Source of the DNA: JAEUMG01 sp046349315
GTDB taxonomy: Bacteria > Pseudomonadota > Alphaproteobacteria > Rhizobiales > Aestuariivirgaceae
Direction: 5' to 3'
Assembly: GCA_046349315.1 (NCBI GenBank)
Contig: JAXMCQ010000008.1
Coordinates: 1-64,000 of the forward strand
Length of the DNA: 64,000 nt
This document shows, in pieces, positions 35,175 to 44,546 of the stretch. The notes beneath the pieces are model-generated. The model did no database searches and was not told the origin of the DNA. It saw only the letters and a list, made by a program, of their open reading frames with translations. Made by a program: the position numbers and the translations under genes. Each line of letters opens with the position of its first letter. The stretch's first letter is position 1.

Positions 35175-36920
35175 CTATTTCCGTCCGAACAAGCGCTCGA
35201 TGTCGTCCATGGTGAAGCGCACATACGTCGGCCGGCCGTGATTGCATTGCCCGGAATTGGGTGTGCGCTCCATCTCACGCAGAAGCGCGTTCATCTCCTC
35301 GGGCTTGAGCACACGGCCGGAGCGCACCGAGTGGTGGCAGGCGATTGTCGCGAGGAGATGATTGATGCGCTCATCGACAGTCTCGGCACTGTCGAAGGCG
35401 GCAAGCTCATCAGCTAGATCGCGCAGCATGGCGGCGACGCGGCCGCCCGCCAACGCGCTCGGAATCTCGCGCACCAGGATGGTGCTGTCGCCGAAACGGT
35501 CGATCACCAGGCCGGCGCGGGCCAGGAGTTCGGCGGCGTCGGCAAGGCGCTCCGCCGAAGCGGCATCGAGTTCGACCACTTCGGGTACCAGCAAGGGCTG
35601 CGTGGCGATCGCCCTCCCCGCATATTCACGCTTGAGCTTCTCATAGACGATGCGTTCATGTGCGGCATGCTGATCGACGATGACGATGCCGTCGCCGGTC
35701 TGGCTCACGATATAGTTCTGGTGAAACTGCGCGCGCGCCACGCCCAAGGGATGATCGGCCAAGTCGTCCGGCAGTGGACCGGCCGCGGCCGCGCTCAACG
35801 CGCCATCGAGCAGGAATGCGGCCTGAGACTCGGCAAATCCTTGCGGCGCAGATGCGGCAAATCCCATTGCGATCTCACTCCGCGTTGGCGGTGGCGCCGG
35901 CCGCATGGTCGCGGCAAGGGATGACGAGGTGCGTCGCGCGCCCGCGCCTAAGGCCTCGCGAATGGCGCCGACGATCAGTCCACGGACCAATCCCGAATCG
36001 CGAAAGCGGACTTCCGCCTTGGCGGGGTGAACATTGACGTCGACGAATTGCGGCGCGCAGGAGATGAAAAGGACGACGGCGGGGAAGCGAGAGCGCATCA
36101 GGAGGTCGGCATAGGCGCCCTTGACCGCACCGGCGATCAATTTGTCGCGCACCGGACGGCCATTGACGAAAAGATACTGATGGCCGGCCTGGGCGCGATG
36201 GTAGGTGGGAAGGCTCGCCCAGCCTTGAAGGGCGACCCCTTCCCGCATGGCATCGATCCGAACCGCATTGGCCACAAAGTCCGGCCCCATGATGCGGGAA
36301 ACCCGCTCGGCAGGATCGGTGGCCGCGGGCAGATCGAGGAGTCGGCGATCATCGCTCGCAAAGGAAAAGGCGATCTCGGGATGCGCAAGCGCCAGACGCT
36401 TGACTGTCTCGACCGCCTCCGCCGTCTCGGCGCGTGGCGATTTGAGAAATTTGAGTCGGGCCGGCACGGCGAAGAATAGGTCGCGAACTTCGATATCGGT
36501 CCCGCGGGCGAGAGCCGCCGGCTGCACCTCTTCCTTGCGCCCGCCGGCAAGCCTGATCGCGTGGGCTTCGCTTGTCCCTTGCGCGCGGCTTGCAATGCGC
36601 ATGCGGCTTACAGCACCGATCGACGGCAGAGCCTCGCCGCGAAAGCCCAGCGTGGCGATCTCGATCAATTCGTTGTCCTTCAATTTCGAGGTCGCATGGC
36701 GCTCGACCGCGAGATCCAATTCCTCCGGCGACATGCCGTGGCCGTCATCGGTGATGCGGATCAATGTGCGGCCACCGTCGCGAAAGATGACATCGATGGC
36801 GGTCGCGCCCGCGTCGATGGCATTCTCGACGAGTTCCTTGACGACGGAAGCACCACGCTCGACCACCTCGCCGGCGGCGATGCGGTTGACGGTTCCTTCC
36901 GAAAGCTTGCGGATACGCAT
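35175..36920 (-). CDS. mutL: DNA mismatch repair protein MutL
   Basis: 581-aa mismatch repair protein. GHKL ATPase: EVVERGASVVKELVENAIDA in two runs (EVVERGASVVKEL, VENAIDAGA), ITDDGHGM, RHATSKLKD, GFRGEALPSIGAVS. C-terminal dimer domain carries DQHAAHERIVYEKL, matching the endonuclease motif DQHA-x2-E-x4-E, with ACHHSVRSG and the terminal QCNHGRPTY. By family knowledge this MutL nicks DNA itself, as expected where no MutH exists. Confidence 0.95.
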   Translation of the reverse strand: MRIRKLSEGTVNRIAAGEVVERGASVVKELVENAIDAGATAIDVIFRDGGRTLIRITDDGHGMSPEELDLAVERHATSKLKDNELIEIATLGFRGEALPSIGAVSRMRIASRAQGTSEAHAIRLAGGRKEEVQPAALARGTDIEVRDLFFAVPARLKFLKSPRAETAEAVETVKRLALAHPEIAFSFASDDRRLLDLPAATDPAERVSRIMGPDFVANAVRIDAMREGVALQGWASLPTYHRAQAGHQYLFVNGRPVRDKLIAGAVKGAYADLLMRSRFPAVVLFISCAPQFVDVNVHPAKAEVRFRDSGLVRGLIVGAIREALGAGARRTSSSLAATMRPAPPPTRSEIAMGFAASAPQGFAESQAAFLLDGALSAAAAGPLPDDLADHPLGVARAQFHQNYIVSQTGDGIVIVDQHAAHERIVYEKLKREYAGRAIATQPLLVPEVVELDAASAERLADAAELLARAGLVIDRFGDSTILVREIPSALAGGRVAAMLRDLADELAAFDSAETVDERINHLLATIACHHSVRSGRVLKPEEMNALLREMERTPNSGQCNHGRPTYVRFTMDDIERLFGRK

Positions 36921-36969
36921 GGCCGGCGAGGATAGCCGATTCCGGCGGGCGGGGAGAGGTGCTCTTCCG

Positions 36970-36988
36970 TTCTCCCCTCGTGGGAGAA
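36970..36988. terminator. Possible terminator after the M16 operon
   Basis: TTCTCCC (36970-36976), loop CTCGT, GGGAGAA (36982-36988), directly after the stop of the downstream M16 gene and before the mutL start. Sequence resembles the dispersed CTCTCCC palindromes, so it may be a repeat recruited as terminator. Confidence 0.45.
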
Positions 36989-36989
36989 T

Positions 36990-38336
36990 TTAGTTCGCGC
37001 TTTGCGCGGCGCCGATGCCCTTGGGGCGGCCGACGACGGTGACGATCATGTTAGCGGGATCGATCAGGCGCTTTGCCTGGGCCTTCACCTGATCCAGCGT
37101 GACTGCATCGATCATGGCGTTGCGCTTGTTGACATAGTCGATTCCGAGATTGTCCTGCTGGATCGCCAGAAGCTGGCTGGCGATCTTGGCGTTGGAATCG
37201 AAGCGAAGCGCATAGGAGCCGGTGAGATAGGTCTTGGCCTCGTCAAGTTCACGCTGCGTCGGGCCCTCGTCGGCGAAACGCTTCATCACCGACTTGACGA
37301 CGTCAAGCGCCTCGCCGGCCTTTTCATTGCGCGTGCCGAGACTGCCGAGGACGACACCCGCTTCATCGAGCGGATAGAGGCTGAGACCGACACCATAGGT
37401 GAGGCCGCGTTGTTCGCGCACTTCATCCGTCAGCCGCGAGCCGAAGCTGCCGCCGCCGAGGATCTGGGTCATGATATAGGCCGGGATGAATTCGGGATCG
37501 TCACGCTTAATGCCGGGACCGCCGAAGATGATGATGCTTTGCGGCATGTCCTGGTCGATGATTTCCAGGGCCGGCCCGGGCGCTCCCAGCGCCTCGCGCG
37601 GCGCAGCCGCGGGCCCATGATCCGGCAATGCGCCGAATGTGTCGTCGAGTAGCTTCTTCAGCGTCTCGGGATCGATATCGCCGACCACGGCAATGGTCAG
37701 CCCTTTGCGGGTGAAGAGCTTCGAGTGGGCATCCCGCAAGTCTTGAGTGGTGATCTTGGCGATTGAAGCGGGCGTGCCGTCGGCTTCCCGGCCATAGGGG
37801 TGATCACCAAAGGCGCGCTTCATCCAGGCGCGCGAGGCCATCGTCTCGGGATCCTCGAGGTCGGAACGCGCGCTGACCAGGAACTGCCCGCGCACGCGTT
37901 CCATCGGTTCATCGTCGAAGCGCGGCGAGGTAATCGCTAGCTTCAAAAGCTTGAAGGCCTCGTCGCGATTGCGTGAGAGCGTCTGAAACGAGCCCTCGAA
38001 GGAATCGAGATCGGAACTGAACGACATCTTCATCGCCAGGTCACTCGCCTTTGCTTGAAAAGTCTTGGAGTCGAGATCGCCCGCGCCTTCATCGAGCATG
38101 CCGGTCAGAAAATTCGCAAGCCCTTCCTTGCCCGGCGGATCGAGAGCTGCGCCGCCCTCGAAGGCGAAGTTCATGGCGATTAGCGGAACGGTGGGGCTTT
38201 GGACAAGCCAGGCCTTGATCCCGCCGGGACTCGTCACCTCCTGGATTTCGATCGCGCGAGCCGGAAGAACCATCGCCACCATTTGGAGCGCAACGACAAT
38301 GACGATGCAGCGGAGGCCAAGTATCAAACGGGACAT
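36990..38336 (-). CDS. M16 family protein lacking the zinc motif
   Basis: 448-aa exported M16 (pitrilysin-like) protein with a signal peptide (about 1-28, ending PARA). At the place of the HxxEH zinc motif it reads NFLTGMLDEG, so it cannot bind the catalytic zinc. The C-terminal half keeps REQRGLTYGVGLSLYP, the conserved Arg/Tyr of the partner subunit. By analogy with heterodimeric M16 peptidases it should be the non-catalytic partner of the upstream gene. ATG at 38336 follows GAGGG; a TTG at 38351 would give a TTGA overlap. Confidence 0.88.
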   Translation of the reverse strand: MSRLILGLRCIVIVVALQMVAMVLPARAIEIQEVTSPGGIKAWLVQSPTVPLIAMNFAFEGGAALDPPGKEGLANFLTGMLDEGAGDLDSKTFQAKASDLAMKMSFSSDLDSFEGSFQTLSRNRDEAFKLLKLAITSPRFDDEPMERVRGQFLVSARSDLEDPETMASRAWMKRAFGDHPYGREADGTPASIAKITTQDLRDAHSKLFTRKGLTIAVVGDIDPETLKKLLDDTFGALPDHGPAAAPREALGAPGPALEIIDQDMPQSIIIFGGPGIKRDDPEFIPAYIMTQILGGGSFGSRLTDEVREQRGLTYGVGLSLYPLDEAGVVLGSLGTRNEKAGEALDVVKSVMKRFADEGPTQRELDEAKTYLTGSYALRFDSNAKIASQLLAIQQDNLGIDYVNKRNAMIDAVTLDQVKAQAKRLIDPANMIVTVVGRPKGIGAAQSAN

Positions 38337-38347
38337 GGATCGAACCC

Positions 38348-39751
38348 TCAATGCTGGGTGGCGCTGTCAAGCGTCGCGGGATTGGGCGTTACTCCGCCCA
38401 TCGGATGATCGCCCGGGAGCAGAACACCAGTGGCCGAGCGGCGCTGATCGAGAATATGTTGGGCGGCGGCCTTTACCTGCTCCGCGGTGACGGCCTCGAT
38501 GCGCTGCGGCCATTCGAGCACATCCTCGACAGTCTGGCCGGTGGTCAATGCCTCGCCGAAACTGCGCGCCAGCGTTGCCTGGCTGTCGAGCGCGTAGATG
38601 GATGCGGCGACGAGGCGATTCTTGGCGCGCGTGAGTTCTTCGGACGTCACGCCATTCTTGACGACTTCATCGATGACGGTGTCAATGCCTGCCTCGACGC
38701 GCGAAATGTCGCTCGTCTGCGTCGGTGCGCCATAGACCGAGAACGAGCCGCTATCGAGACCGTCGCCCGAATACCAGGCGCCGACATAGGCAGCGATGCG
38801 ATCGTCCACGACGAGCTTGCGGTAAAGCCGGCTGGTGGAGCCGCCACCCATGATCTCGGCAAGGAGATCGAGCGCTTCAGCCTCTCCACTCGAGTCTGTT
38901 CCATAGGAAGGCGCGAGATATTCCCGCTGCAGCATCGGCGATGCGGTGCGATCGTCCTTCAAGGTGACACGGCGCGCGGCGATCGGTTCGGGTTCGGGCG
39001 TGCGAAAGCGAGGTTTCGGAACGAAGGAGTTCTTCAGCACGCCGTAATGCTTTTCGGCGAGGGCCTTCACGTCCTCGGCAGTGACGTCGCCGGCAACGAC
39101 GAGCACCGCATTGCCCGGCGTGTAGAAGGTCCGATAGAAATCAATCGCATCCTGGCGATCGAGAGTCTTCATCTCGTCCATCCAGCCGATGACCGGCTTC
39201 TGATAGGGATGGGCATGATAGAGAATGGAATCGAGTTGCTCGGCAAGGAGGCTCGAGGGATCATTGTCGATGCGCTCGCGGCGTTCCTCAAGGATGACAT
39301 CGCGCTCGGGCAAAACGGCTTCGTCCTTGAGGACGAGGTTCTGCATACGGTCAGACTCGAGCTCCATCATCAGATCGAGCTGTTCCCTGGGGATGCGCTG
39401 GAAATAGCCGGTGTAGTCGCGCGTGGTGAAGGCATTGCCGTCGCCGCCGTGGGTGCGGATCAGGCGATCCAACTCGCCGGCCGGATGTTCCGGTGTGCCT
39501 TTAAACATCAAGTGTTCGAGGAAATGCGCAATACCCGCCTCGCCTACCGGCTCATCGGCGGAGCCCGCCTTGTAATAGACCATGTGGGTTACGACCGGGG
39601 CGCGATGATCGGGAATGACGACGACTTGCATGCCATTGGCAAGCGTGAAGGTCGAAACATTCTTGATGATCGGCTGGGCCACTACCGGCCCGGCAAAGGC
39701 GAGACTCAGGCCAAAGGCCGTTGCAAGTAACAATCTGCGCATTGCGGACAT
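38348..39751 (-). CDS. M16 family zinc peptidase, catalytic subunit
   Basis: 467-aa exported metallopeptidase with signal peptide (MSAMRRLLLATAFGLSLAFA, cleavage near VVAQ). The inverted zinc motif HFLEH is intact in GIAHFLEHLMFKGT, with the distal glutamate in ERDVILEERRER. Probably degrades peptides in the periplasm together with the degenerate partner encoded just downstream. ATG at 39751 has GAGGT upstream. Confidence 0.92.
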   Translation of the reverse strand: MSAMRRLLLATAFGLSLAFAGPVVAQPIIKNVSTFTLANGMQVVVIPDHRAPVVTHMVYYKAGSADEPVGEAGIAHFLEHLMFKGTPEHPAGELDRLIRTHGGDGNAFTTRDYTGYFQRIPREQLDLMMELESDRMQNLVLKDEAVLPERDVILEERRERIDNDPSSLLAEQLDSILYHAHPYQKPVIGWMDEMKTLDRQDAIDFYRTFYTPGNAVLVVAGDVTAEDVKALAEKHYGVLKNSFVPKPRFRTPEPEPIAARRVTLKDDRTASPMLQREYLAPSYGTDSSGEAEALDLLAEIMGGGSTSRLYRKLVVDDRIAAYVGAWYSGDGLDSGSFSVYGAPTQTSDISRVEAGIDTVIDEVVKNGVTSEELTRAKNRLVAASIYALDSQATLARSFGEALTTGQTVEDVLEWPQRIEAVTAEQVKAAAQHILDQRRSATGVLLPGDHPMGGVTPNPATLDSATQH

Positions 39752-39839
39752 TCTGACCTCATGCTTGCGCGGCGAGCGACATTGAATCGCGCAAGAGAGC
39801 GCGCGCGTCCACTGAACTTTCGGTAATGCCGCGGCAGCC

Positions 39840-40412
39840 TCAATCGCTGCCGAACATATCGCCTATGTTCCAAATGGTGCCATATTTCGGATCATTGGCA
39901 CGCTTAGCGGCGGCCTGCGCCTTGCTGAGCTCGTCATAGAGCACGCCTGTCGGCTTGGGCTTGCCATTGGGATAGGTCTTGGAAATGCCGTAGCGGGCAT
40001 AGGCGTCGTCGAGCGTTGGCTGCTTCGGCGGCTCGGTTGACGCAGGTTGGGTGGCCGTCGGCGCTGCTTCGGCCGTCTTCACTGTCTTCGGCGGCGCGAC
40101 CGGGTCGACCGAGGCGGTCATGACCGGCTCGTCCGTTGCAGTCTCTTCGGCATCGGCAGGAGCGGCTGAAACCGCACGGGTCTTGGTCGTAACGGCAGCA
40201 GCCTTGTTCGGCGTGCCATATTCGGTGATTTCGCCCGTCGGCTGCTTCAACTGCAGATCTGGCGGCATAGAAAGCGCCTGGTTAACCCGCACCTCGCCTT
40301 CATCCGGGGAAGCCTTGCCGACACCAAGCGTGTCGGCGAATTGCGTCTCCGTGCAGGCCCCCAAAACCAACAGCACGACCAGACTCAGGGCGGTTCCCCT
40401 CATCTCTTTCAT
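39840..40412 (-). CDS. DUF3035-like lipoprotein
   Basis: 190-aa lipoprotein: lipobox VLGAC near residues 16-20 after a short hydrophobic signal. The segment PDEGEVRVNQALSMPPDLQL resembles DUF3035 proteins (PDEF-x-V-x-x-x-PL-x-x-PP), found next to lspA in alphaproteobacteria. The rest is Pro/Ala/Thr-rich, ending in an ANDPKYGTIWNIGDMF segment. LspA, encoded immediately upstream, is the peptidase that would process it. Role unknown. Confidence 0.8.
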   Translation of the reverse strand: MKEMRGTALSLVVLLVLGACTETQFADTLGVGKASPDEGEVRVNQALSMPPDLQLKQPTGEITEYGTPNKAAAVTTKTRAVSAAPADAEETATDEPVMTASVDPVAPPKTVKTAEAAPTATQPASTEPPKQPTLDDAYARYGISKTYPNGKPKPTGVLYDELSKAQAAAKRANDPKYGTIWNIGDMFGSD

Positions 40413-40483
40413 GACGTGCTTATCCCCTCATTTCCGCTTGATTATTCGCATTCTTGGCCAATCAATCGGGCAATTCCGTGGCC

Positions 40484-40981
40484 TTATCGGCGGCCTGCCG
40501 TGGCGATAGACTCATAGAACAACAGCGCCGCCCCGGCAACGATGGCGACATCGGCGAGGTTAAAGATGTACCAGCTGAAATCGCCAACGTGAAAATGGAA
40601 GAAATCGGCAACAGCGCCATAAAGGGCGCGGTCCAGTGCATTAGCCAGGGCCCCGCCGATGACGAGACCCAAGGCCGAGGCCGTGACCGGGCGATCGGTA
40701 CGGGCGCTCCAGACCCAGAGAATTGCCGAAACGACGATGCTGACGCCGATCAGCACCCATTGCGCCTGATGGGCGTGACTCGTCAGCCAGCCATAGGAGA
40801 TGCCGCGGTTCCAGGCGAGTACCACGTCGAAAAACGGCAAAATGGACACGGGTGCCTTTGCGGCAATGTCGAAGACACGCAGCAGCCACCATTTGAGGCA
40901 TTGGTCGAGGGCAAAGGCGATCGCGGCGAAAGAGATCGCCAGGACCGACAGATGGCCCCAGAGGTATGGGCCGCGCCTCAC
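40484..40981 (-). CDS. lspA: Lipoprotein signal peptidase
   Basis: 165-aa four-helix aspartic peptidase that cleaves prolipoproteins before the lipidated cysteine. Family motifs DQCLKWW, NRGISYGW, GGALANALDRALYGAVADFF (first catalytic Asp) and IFNLADVAI (second catalytic Asp). The longer frame from 41098 is antisense-like sequence within ileS; the GTG at 40981 overlaps the ileS stop as GTGA and gives the normal N-terminus. Confidence 0.94.
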   Translation of the reverse strand: MRRGPYLWGHLSVLAISFAAIAFALDQCLKWWLLRVFDIAAKAPVSILPFFDVVLAWNRGISYGWLTSHAHQAQWVLIGVSIVVSAILWVWSARTDRPVTASALGLVIGGALANALDRALYGAVADFFHFHVGDFSWYIFNLADVAIVAGAALLFYESIATAGRR

Positions 40982-42843
40982 GCGCTGCGCCCGAAACGCT
41001 TGTCCCATTCGCGCACAGCCTCGGCATCGCGCGGGGTGATATCCAGGAATTCCGGGTCGCTGCCGACCTCCGGGCTGATCTTCCAGGAGCGGGCGCATTT
41101 CTTGCCCTGCGCCGGCTTGAAGACAACGGCGACGCCCTTCACGCCATCGAGGCGGAAGGCATCGGCCGGCCCCTCACCCTCGATCAGGCGGGCATCGGAG
41201 GTGATCGAGATCTCAGCCAAGTCGACATCCGCAAGTGCTGCCAGATAATCGGGGTTCGAGACATACACTTCGGGTGCGGCTTCAAGCGCCGAGCCGATCG
41301 TCTTCTTCACCTGTCGCTCGATCTCAAGCGCGCCGGTGATGACGCTCCGCACGTCCCTGAGCTTCTCCCACTTCGCGGCGAGATCGGGATCGGCCCATTC
41401 ATCGGGCGTCTTGGCAAAGGGCATGACGTGCACGGAAGATCCCTCGCCGCCGAAGCGCGACAGCCAGACCTCTTCCATGGTGAAGCTCATGATCGGCGCC
41501 CACCAGGTCGTCAGGCAATGGAAGAGCTGGTCCATCACGGTGCGGCAGGAGCGCCGGCGCAATGACGACCAGGCATCGCAGTAAAGCGAGTCCTTGCGGA
41601 TATCGAAATAGAAGGCCGACAGGTCCGAGGTCATGAAATGGGTCAGGGCCGCATAGATGCGCTTGTAGTCATAGACCTCGTAAGCCTTGCGGATGGTCGC
41701 ATCGAGTTCGTGCAATTTGTGCAGGATGTATCGCTCAAGCTCCGGCATGTCGGGGCCGTAGACCTGTTCCCAGTCCTTCAGGCCTTCGAGCGCGCCCAAG
41801 ATATAGCGCATGGTGTTGCGGAGCTTGCGATAGGCCTCGACATTGTTCTTGAGGATCTCCGGGCCGATGCGCTGATCATCGGCATAATCCGAAGACGCGA
41901 CCCAGAGGCGAAGGATATCGGCGCCCGACTGCTTGATGACGTCCTGCGGAAAAGTCTGGTTGCCGAGCGACTTCGACATTTTGCGGCCGTCCTCGGCCAT
42001 GGTGAAGCCGTGGGTGATGACCTGGTTGTAAGGCGCTCGCCCCCTCGTGCCGCAAGATTCGAGCAATGAGGAATGGAACCAGCCGCGATGCTGGTCGGAA
42101 CCTTCGAGATAGACATCGGCCGGCCATTTGAGATCGGGCCGCTGCTCGAGCACAAAGGCATGCGTGCAGCCCGATTCAAACCAGACGTCGAGAATGTCGT
42201 CGATCTTCTCCCAGTCGTACGATTTTCGGCCGAGGAAGCGTTCGGCGGCATTGGGAGCGAACCAGGCATCCGCACCTTCCTTGGCGAAGGCTTCGACGAT
42301 GCGGTTGTTGACCGCTTCGTCTTTCAGGACTTCGCCGGTCGCCTTGTTGACGAAGACGGCGATCGGCACGCCCCAGGTGCGCTGGCGCGAGATCACCCAA
42401 TCGGGCCGCTGCTCGATCATGCCGCGCAACCGGTTCTGGCCCGCGGCGGGGAAGAATTCGGTGACGTCGATGGCGGCGAGCGCCTTGGCGCGCAATCCTT
42501 CCGGCTCGCCATCGCCCATGGAGATGAACCATTGCGGGGTGTTGCGGAAGATGATCGGCTTCTTCGAGCGCCAGGAATGCGGGTATTGATGCTTCAGGCG
42601 ACCGCGGGCCACTAGCATCTTGGCCGTCTTAAGCGCTTCTATGACTGCCTCGTTGGCGTCGCCCTTCTCGCCCTTATCATTGAGAACGCGCTTGCCTTCA
42701 AAGCCCGGCGCTTCGGCGGTGAAGAAGCCGTCGGCATCGACGGTGAAGGGTATAGCGGTCTTGATGCCTTCACGATTCAGCTGGGCATGACTTGCTTCCC
42801 AGATCTCGAAGTCGTCGGTGCCGTGGCCCGGTGCCGTGTGCAC
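40978..42843 (-). CDS. ileS: Isoleucine--tRNA ligase, C-terminal fragment
   Basis: 621 residues from the end of the editing domain (MHTAPGHGTDDFEIWEA) through the KMSKSLGN loop, anticodon-binding domain (LSAFYFDIRKDSLYC) and a short C-terminal segment that ends CARSWKISPEVGSDPEF. No zinc-finger tail is present beyond this, as in several alphaproteobacterial enzymes. Its stop overlaps the lspA GTG. The internal ATG at 42843 is not a natural start; the open frame continues upstream to the duplication junction. Confidence 0.85.
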   Translation of the reverse strand: MHTAPGHGTDDFEIWEASHAQLNREGIKTAIPFTVDADGFFTAEAPGFEGKRVLNDKGEKGDANEAVIEALKTAKMLVARGRLKHQYPHSWRSKKPIIFRNTPQWFISMGDGEPEGLRAKALAAIDVTEFFPAAGQNRLRGMIEQRPDWVISRQRTWGVPIAVFVNKATGEVLKDEAVNNRIVEAFAKEGADAWFAPNAAERFLGRKSYDWEKIDDILDVWFESGCTHAFVLEQRPDLKWPADVYLEGSDQHRGWFHSSLLESCGTRGRAPYNQVITHGFTMAEDGRKMSKSLGNQTFPQDVIKQSGADILRLWVASSDYADDQRIGPEILKNNVEAYRKLRNTMRYILGALEGLKDWEQVYGPDMPELERYILHKLHELDATIRKAYEVYDYKRIYAALTHFMTSDLSAFYFDIRKDSLYCDAWSSLRRRSCRTVMDQLFHCLTTWWAPIMSFTMEEVWLSRFGGEGSSVHVMPFAKTPDEWADPDLAAKWEKLRDVRSVITGALEIERQVKKTIGSALEAAPEVYVSNPDYLAALADVDLAEISITSDARLIEGEGPADAFRLDGVKGVAVVFKPAQGKKCARSWKISPEVGSDPEFLDITPRDAEAVREWDKRFGRSA

Positions 42844-43223
42844 AAAGCCTGTGCCGGCATCGTCGGTGACATGATCGCCAGCGAGGAGCGGAACCTTGAA
42901 ATCGTAACCAAGTGATTTCTTGGCCGTCTTAAGCGCTTCTATGACTGCCTCGTTGGCGCGTCGCCCTTCTCGCCCTTGTCATTGAGAACTCGCTTGCCTT
43001 CAAAGCCCGGCGCTTGGCGGTGAAGAAGCCGTCCGCATCGACGGTGAAAGGGATGGCCGTCTTGATGCCCTCACGATTGAGTTGGCGTGACCGCTTCCCA
43101 GATCTCGAAATCGTCCGTGCCATGACCGGGGGCGGTGTGAACGAAGCCGGTGCCGGCATCATCGGTGACATGATTGCCAGCGAGGAGCGGAACCTTGAAG
43201 TCATAGCCGAGCGATTTGAGCGG
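42618..43223. repeat. ileS: Diverged direct duplication of about 300 bp inside ileS
   Basis: A 41-bp perfect repeat at 42618-42658 and 42918-42958 (exactly 300 apart) opens two copies that continue to about 42918 and 43223. The copies differ mainly at third codon positions, plus small indels in the right-hand copy (an extra CG at about 42958, a missing C near 43014, changes near 43085). Confidence 0.85.
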
Positions 43224-43584
43224 ATGAGCGCAAACGATGCCACTAAAGATCCTGTGCCGTTACTTCAGCGATCTTGGTGTAGCTTACGACCCGCGCCGAC
43301 TTCATCGTTTCTTCGGCGAGTTTTTCGGCCAGGATCAGCTTGTCACCGACCTTGAGCCAATTATCGCTTGCTGAGTCCGTAACCTGATAGAGCCCGTAGG
43401 TGATCTTCGGCGAATAGCTGGATCGCGCGGTTGCCCGGAATCGTCCATGGCGTGGTCGTCCAGATAATACAGCAGCACTGCGAGAGTTGCTGACCAATTG
43501 CTTTCGTCTCTGCCGCACGAGGCGATGCAAGTTGACCAGCAGAGTCAAAGTCGACACTTAGCCAGCCTGCGGTGGAAACATCTG

Positions 43585-44262
43585 TTACCGGAAACTGACG
43601 TAGATCGTGTCGGATGTAGTCCTGATACCGATCTCGGCTTCGGCGAGCGCCGTCTTCTCGACGACCGACCACATCACGGGCTTGGAGCCGCGATAGAGCT
43701 GGCCGGAGCTTGCGAATTTCATCAGCTCACGGACGATCAATGCTTCCGAGGGGAAATCCATCGTCGCATAGCGGCCGTCCCAGTCACCGATTACCCCTAA
43801 GCGTTCGAACTCCTCGCGCTGCACCTTCATCCAGTGCGCGGCAAAGTCGCGGCATTCCTTACGAAACTCGTTGATCGGCACCGCGTCCTTGTTCTTGCCC
43901 TTGGCGCGATACTGTTCCTCGATCTTCCATTCGATCGGCAGGCCGTGACAGTCCCAGCCCGGCACGTAATTGGAATCGAAGCCCATCATCTGGCGCGACT
44001 TGGTGACGATGTCCTTCAGGATCTTGTTGAGCGCGTGGCCGATATGGATGTTGCCATTGGCATAGGGCGGCCCGTCATGCAGCACGAAGAGAGGCTTGCC
44101 TTTACTCTCGGCGCGCAGGCGCTTGTAGAGGCCCATCTCCTGCCAGCGCTTGAGGAGCTCCGGCTCCTTCTGCGGCAGGCCAGCCTTCATCGGGAAGGCA
44201 GTCTTAGGCAGGAACAAGGTCTCGCGATAGTCGCGGGCGGACGTTTCGGTCTTGTCGTTCAT
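43585..44262 (-). CDS. ileS: Isoleucine--tRNA ligase, N-terminal fragment
   Basis: 225 intact residues: the Rossmann half with GPPYANGNIHIGHALNKILK (HIGH motif), GFDSNYVPGWDCHGLPIEWK and SGQLYRGSKPVMWS. The frame ends about ten residues after TTSDTIYVSF; the natural continuation PVTDVSTAG is found in another frame directly downstream. ATG at 44262. Confidence 0.85.
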   Translation of the reverse strand: MNDKTETSARDYRETLFLPKTAFPMKAGLPQKEPELLKRWQEMGLYKRLRAESKGKPLFVLHDGPPYANGNIHIGHALNKILKDIVTKSRQMMGFDSNYVPGWDCHGLPIEWKIEEQYRAKGKNKDAVPINEFRKECRDFAAHWMKVQREEFERLGVIGDWDGRYATMDFPSEALIVRELMKFASSGQLYRGSKPVMWSVVEKTALAEAEIGIRTTSDTIYVSFR

Positions 44263-44365
44263 GACGGGACAAATCAGCTTTTTTTGGAAATCGCGCGCCT
44301 TGTAACAGTGAAAGCGCGAGGGAGAAAGAGCGGGTTAGATTCGGCAAGTCTCCGCCACTCAAACC

Positions 44366-44447
44366 GTCATGCCAGCGAAAGCTGGCATCCCCTGAGGCGC
44401 TTCCACGCGGAAATGATTCAGGAGACCCCAGCTTTCGCTGGGGTGAC
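44366..44447. repeat. Paired palindromic intergenic element, copy 3
   Basis: 82-bp element with ends GTCATGCCAGCGAAAGCTGG and CCAGCTTTCGCTGGGGTGAC. It is nearly the reverse complement of 47204-47286, including parts of the core (CATCCCCTGA, GATTCAG). Confidence 0.85.
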
Positions 44448-44482
44448 GGATGCTAATACTGACGGAGTTTGACAATTAGTCC

Positions 44483-44511
44483 TTGACATCTGCTTTTGGT
44501 CTTACTAGATT
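44483..44511 (+). promoter_or_regulatory. Sigma-70-type promoter of the haem-sensor cyclase gene
   Basis: TTGACA at 44483-44488, 17-base spacer, TAGATT at 44506-44511, followed by a strong AGGAGGG ribosome site at 44531 and the ATG at 44547. The spacing is ideal for the housekeeping sigma factor. Confidence 0.65.
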
Positions 44512-44546
44512 GGAACATACGACGAACGAAAGGAGGGTTACCGTTC

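Larger units (their letters stand above)
40978..44262 (-). pseudogene. ileS: Isoleucine--tRNA ligase gene, interrupted by frameshifts and a partial duplication
   Basis: The ends are normal: the N-terminal 225 residues (43585-44262, with PPYANGNIHIGHALNKIL) and the C-terminal 621 residues (40978-42843, with KMSKSLGN). Between about 42920 and 43585 the reading moves among all three frames: PVTDVSTAGWLSVDF and WTTTPWTIPGNRAI are in one frame, YSPKITYGLYQVTDS and LKVGDKLILAEKLAEET in another. I count at least five indels. The segment from KSLGYDFKVPLLAG to EALKTAK is encoded twice as 300-bp direct copies. ileS is essential, so either this is an assembly error or a second functional gene exists elsewhere. 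Confidence 0.85.
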
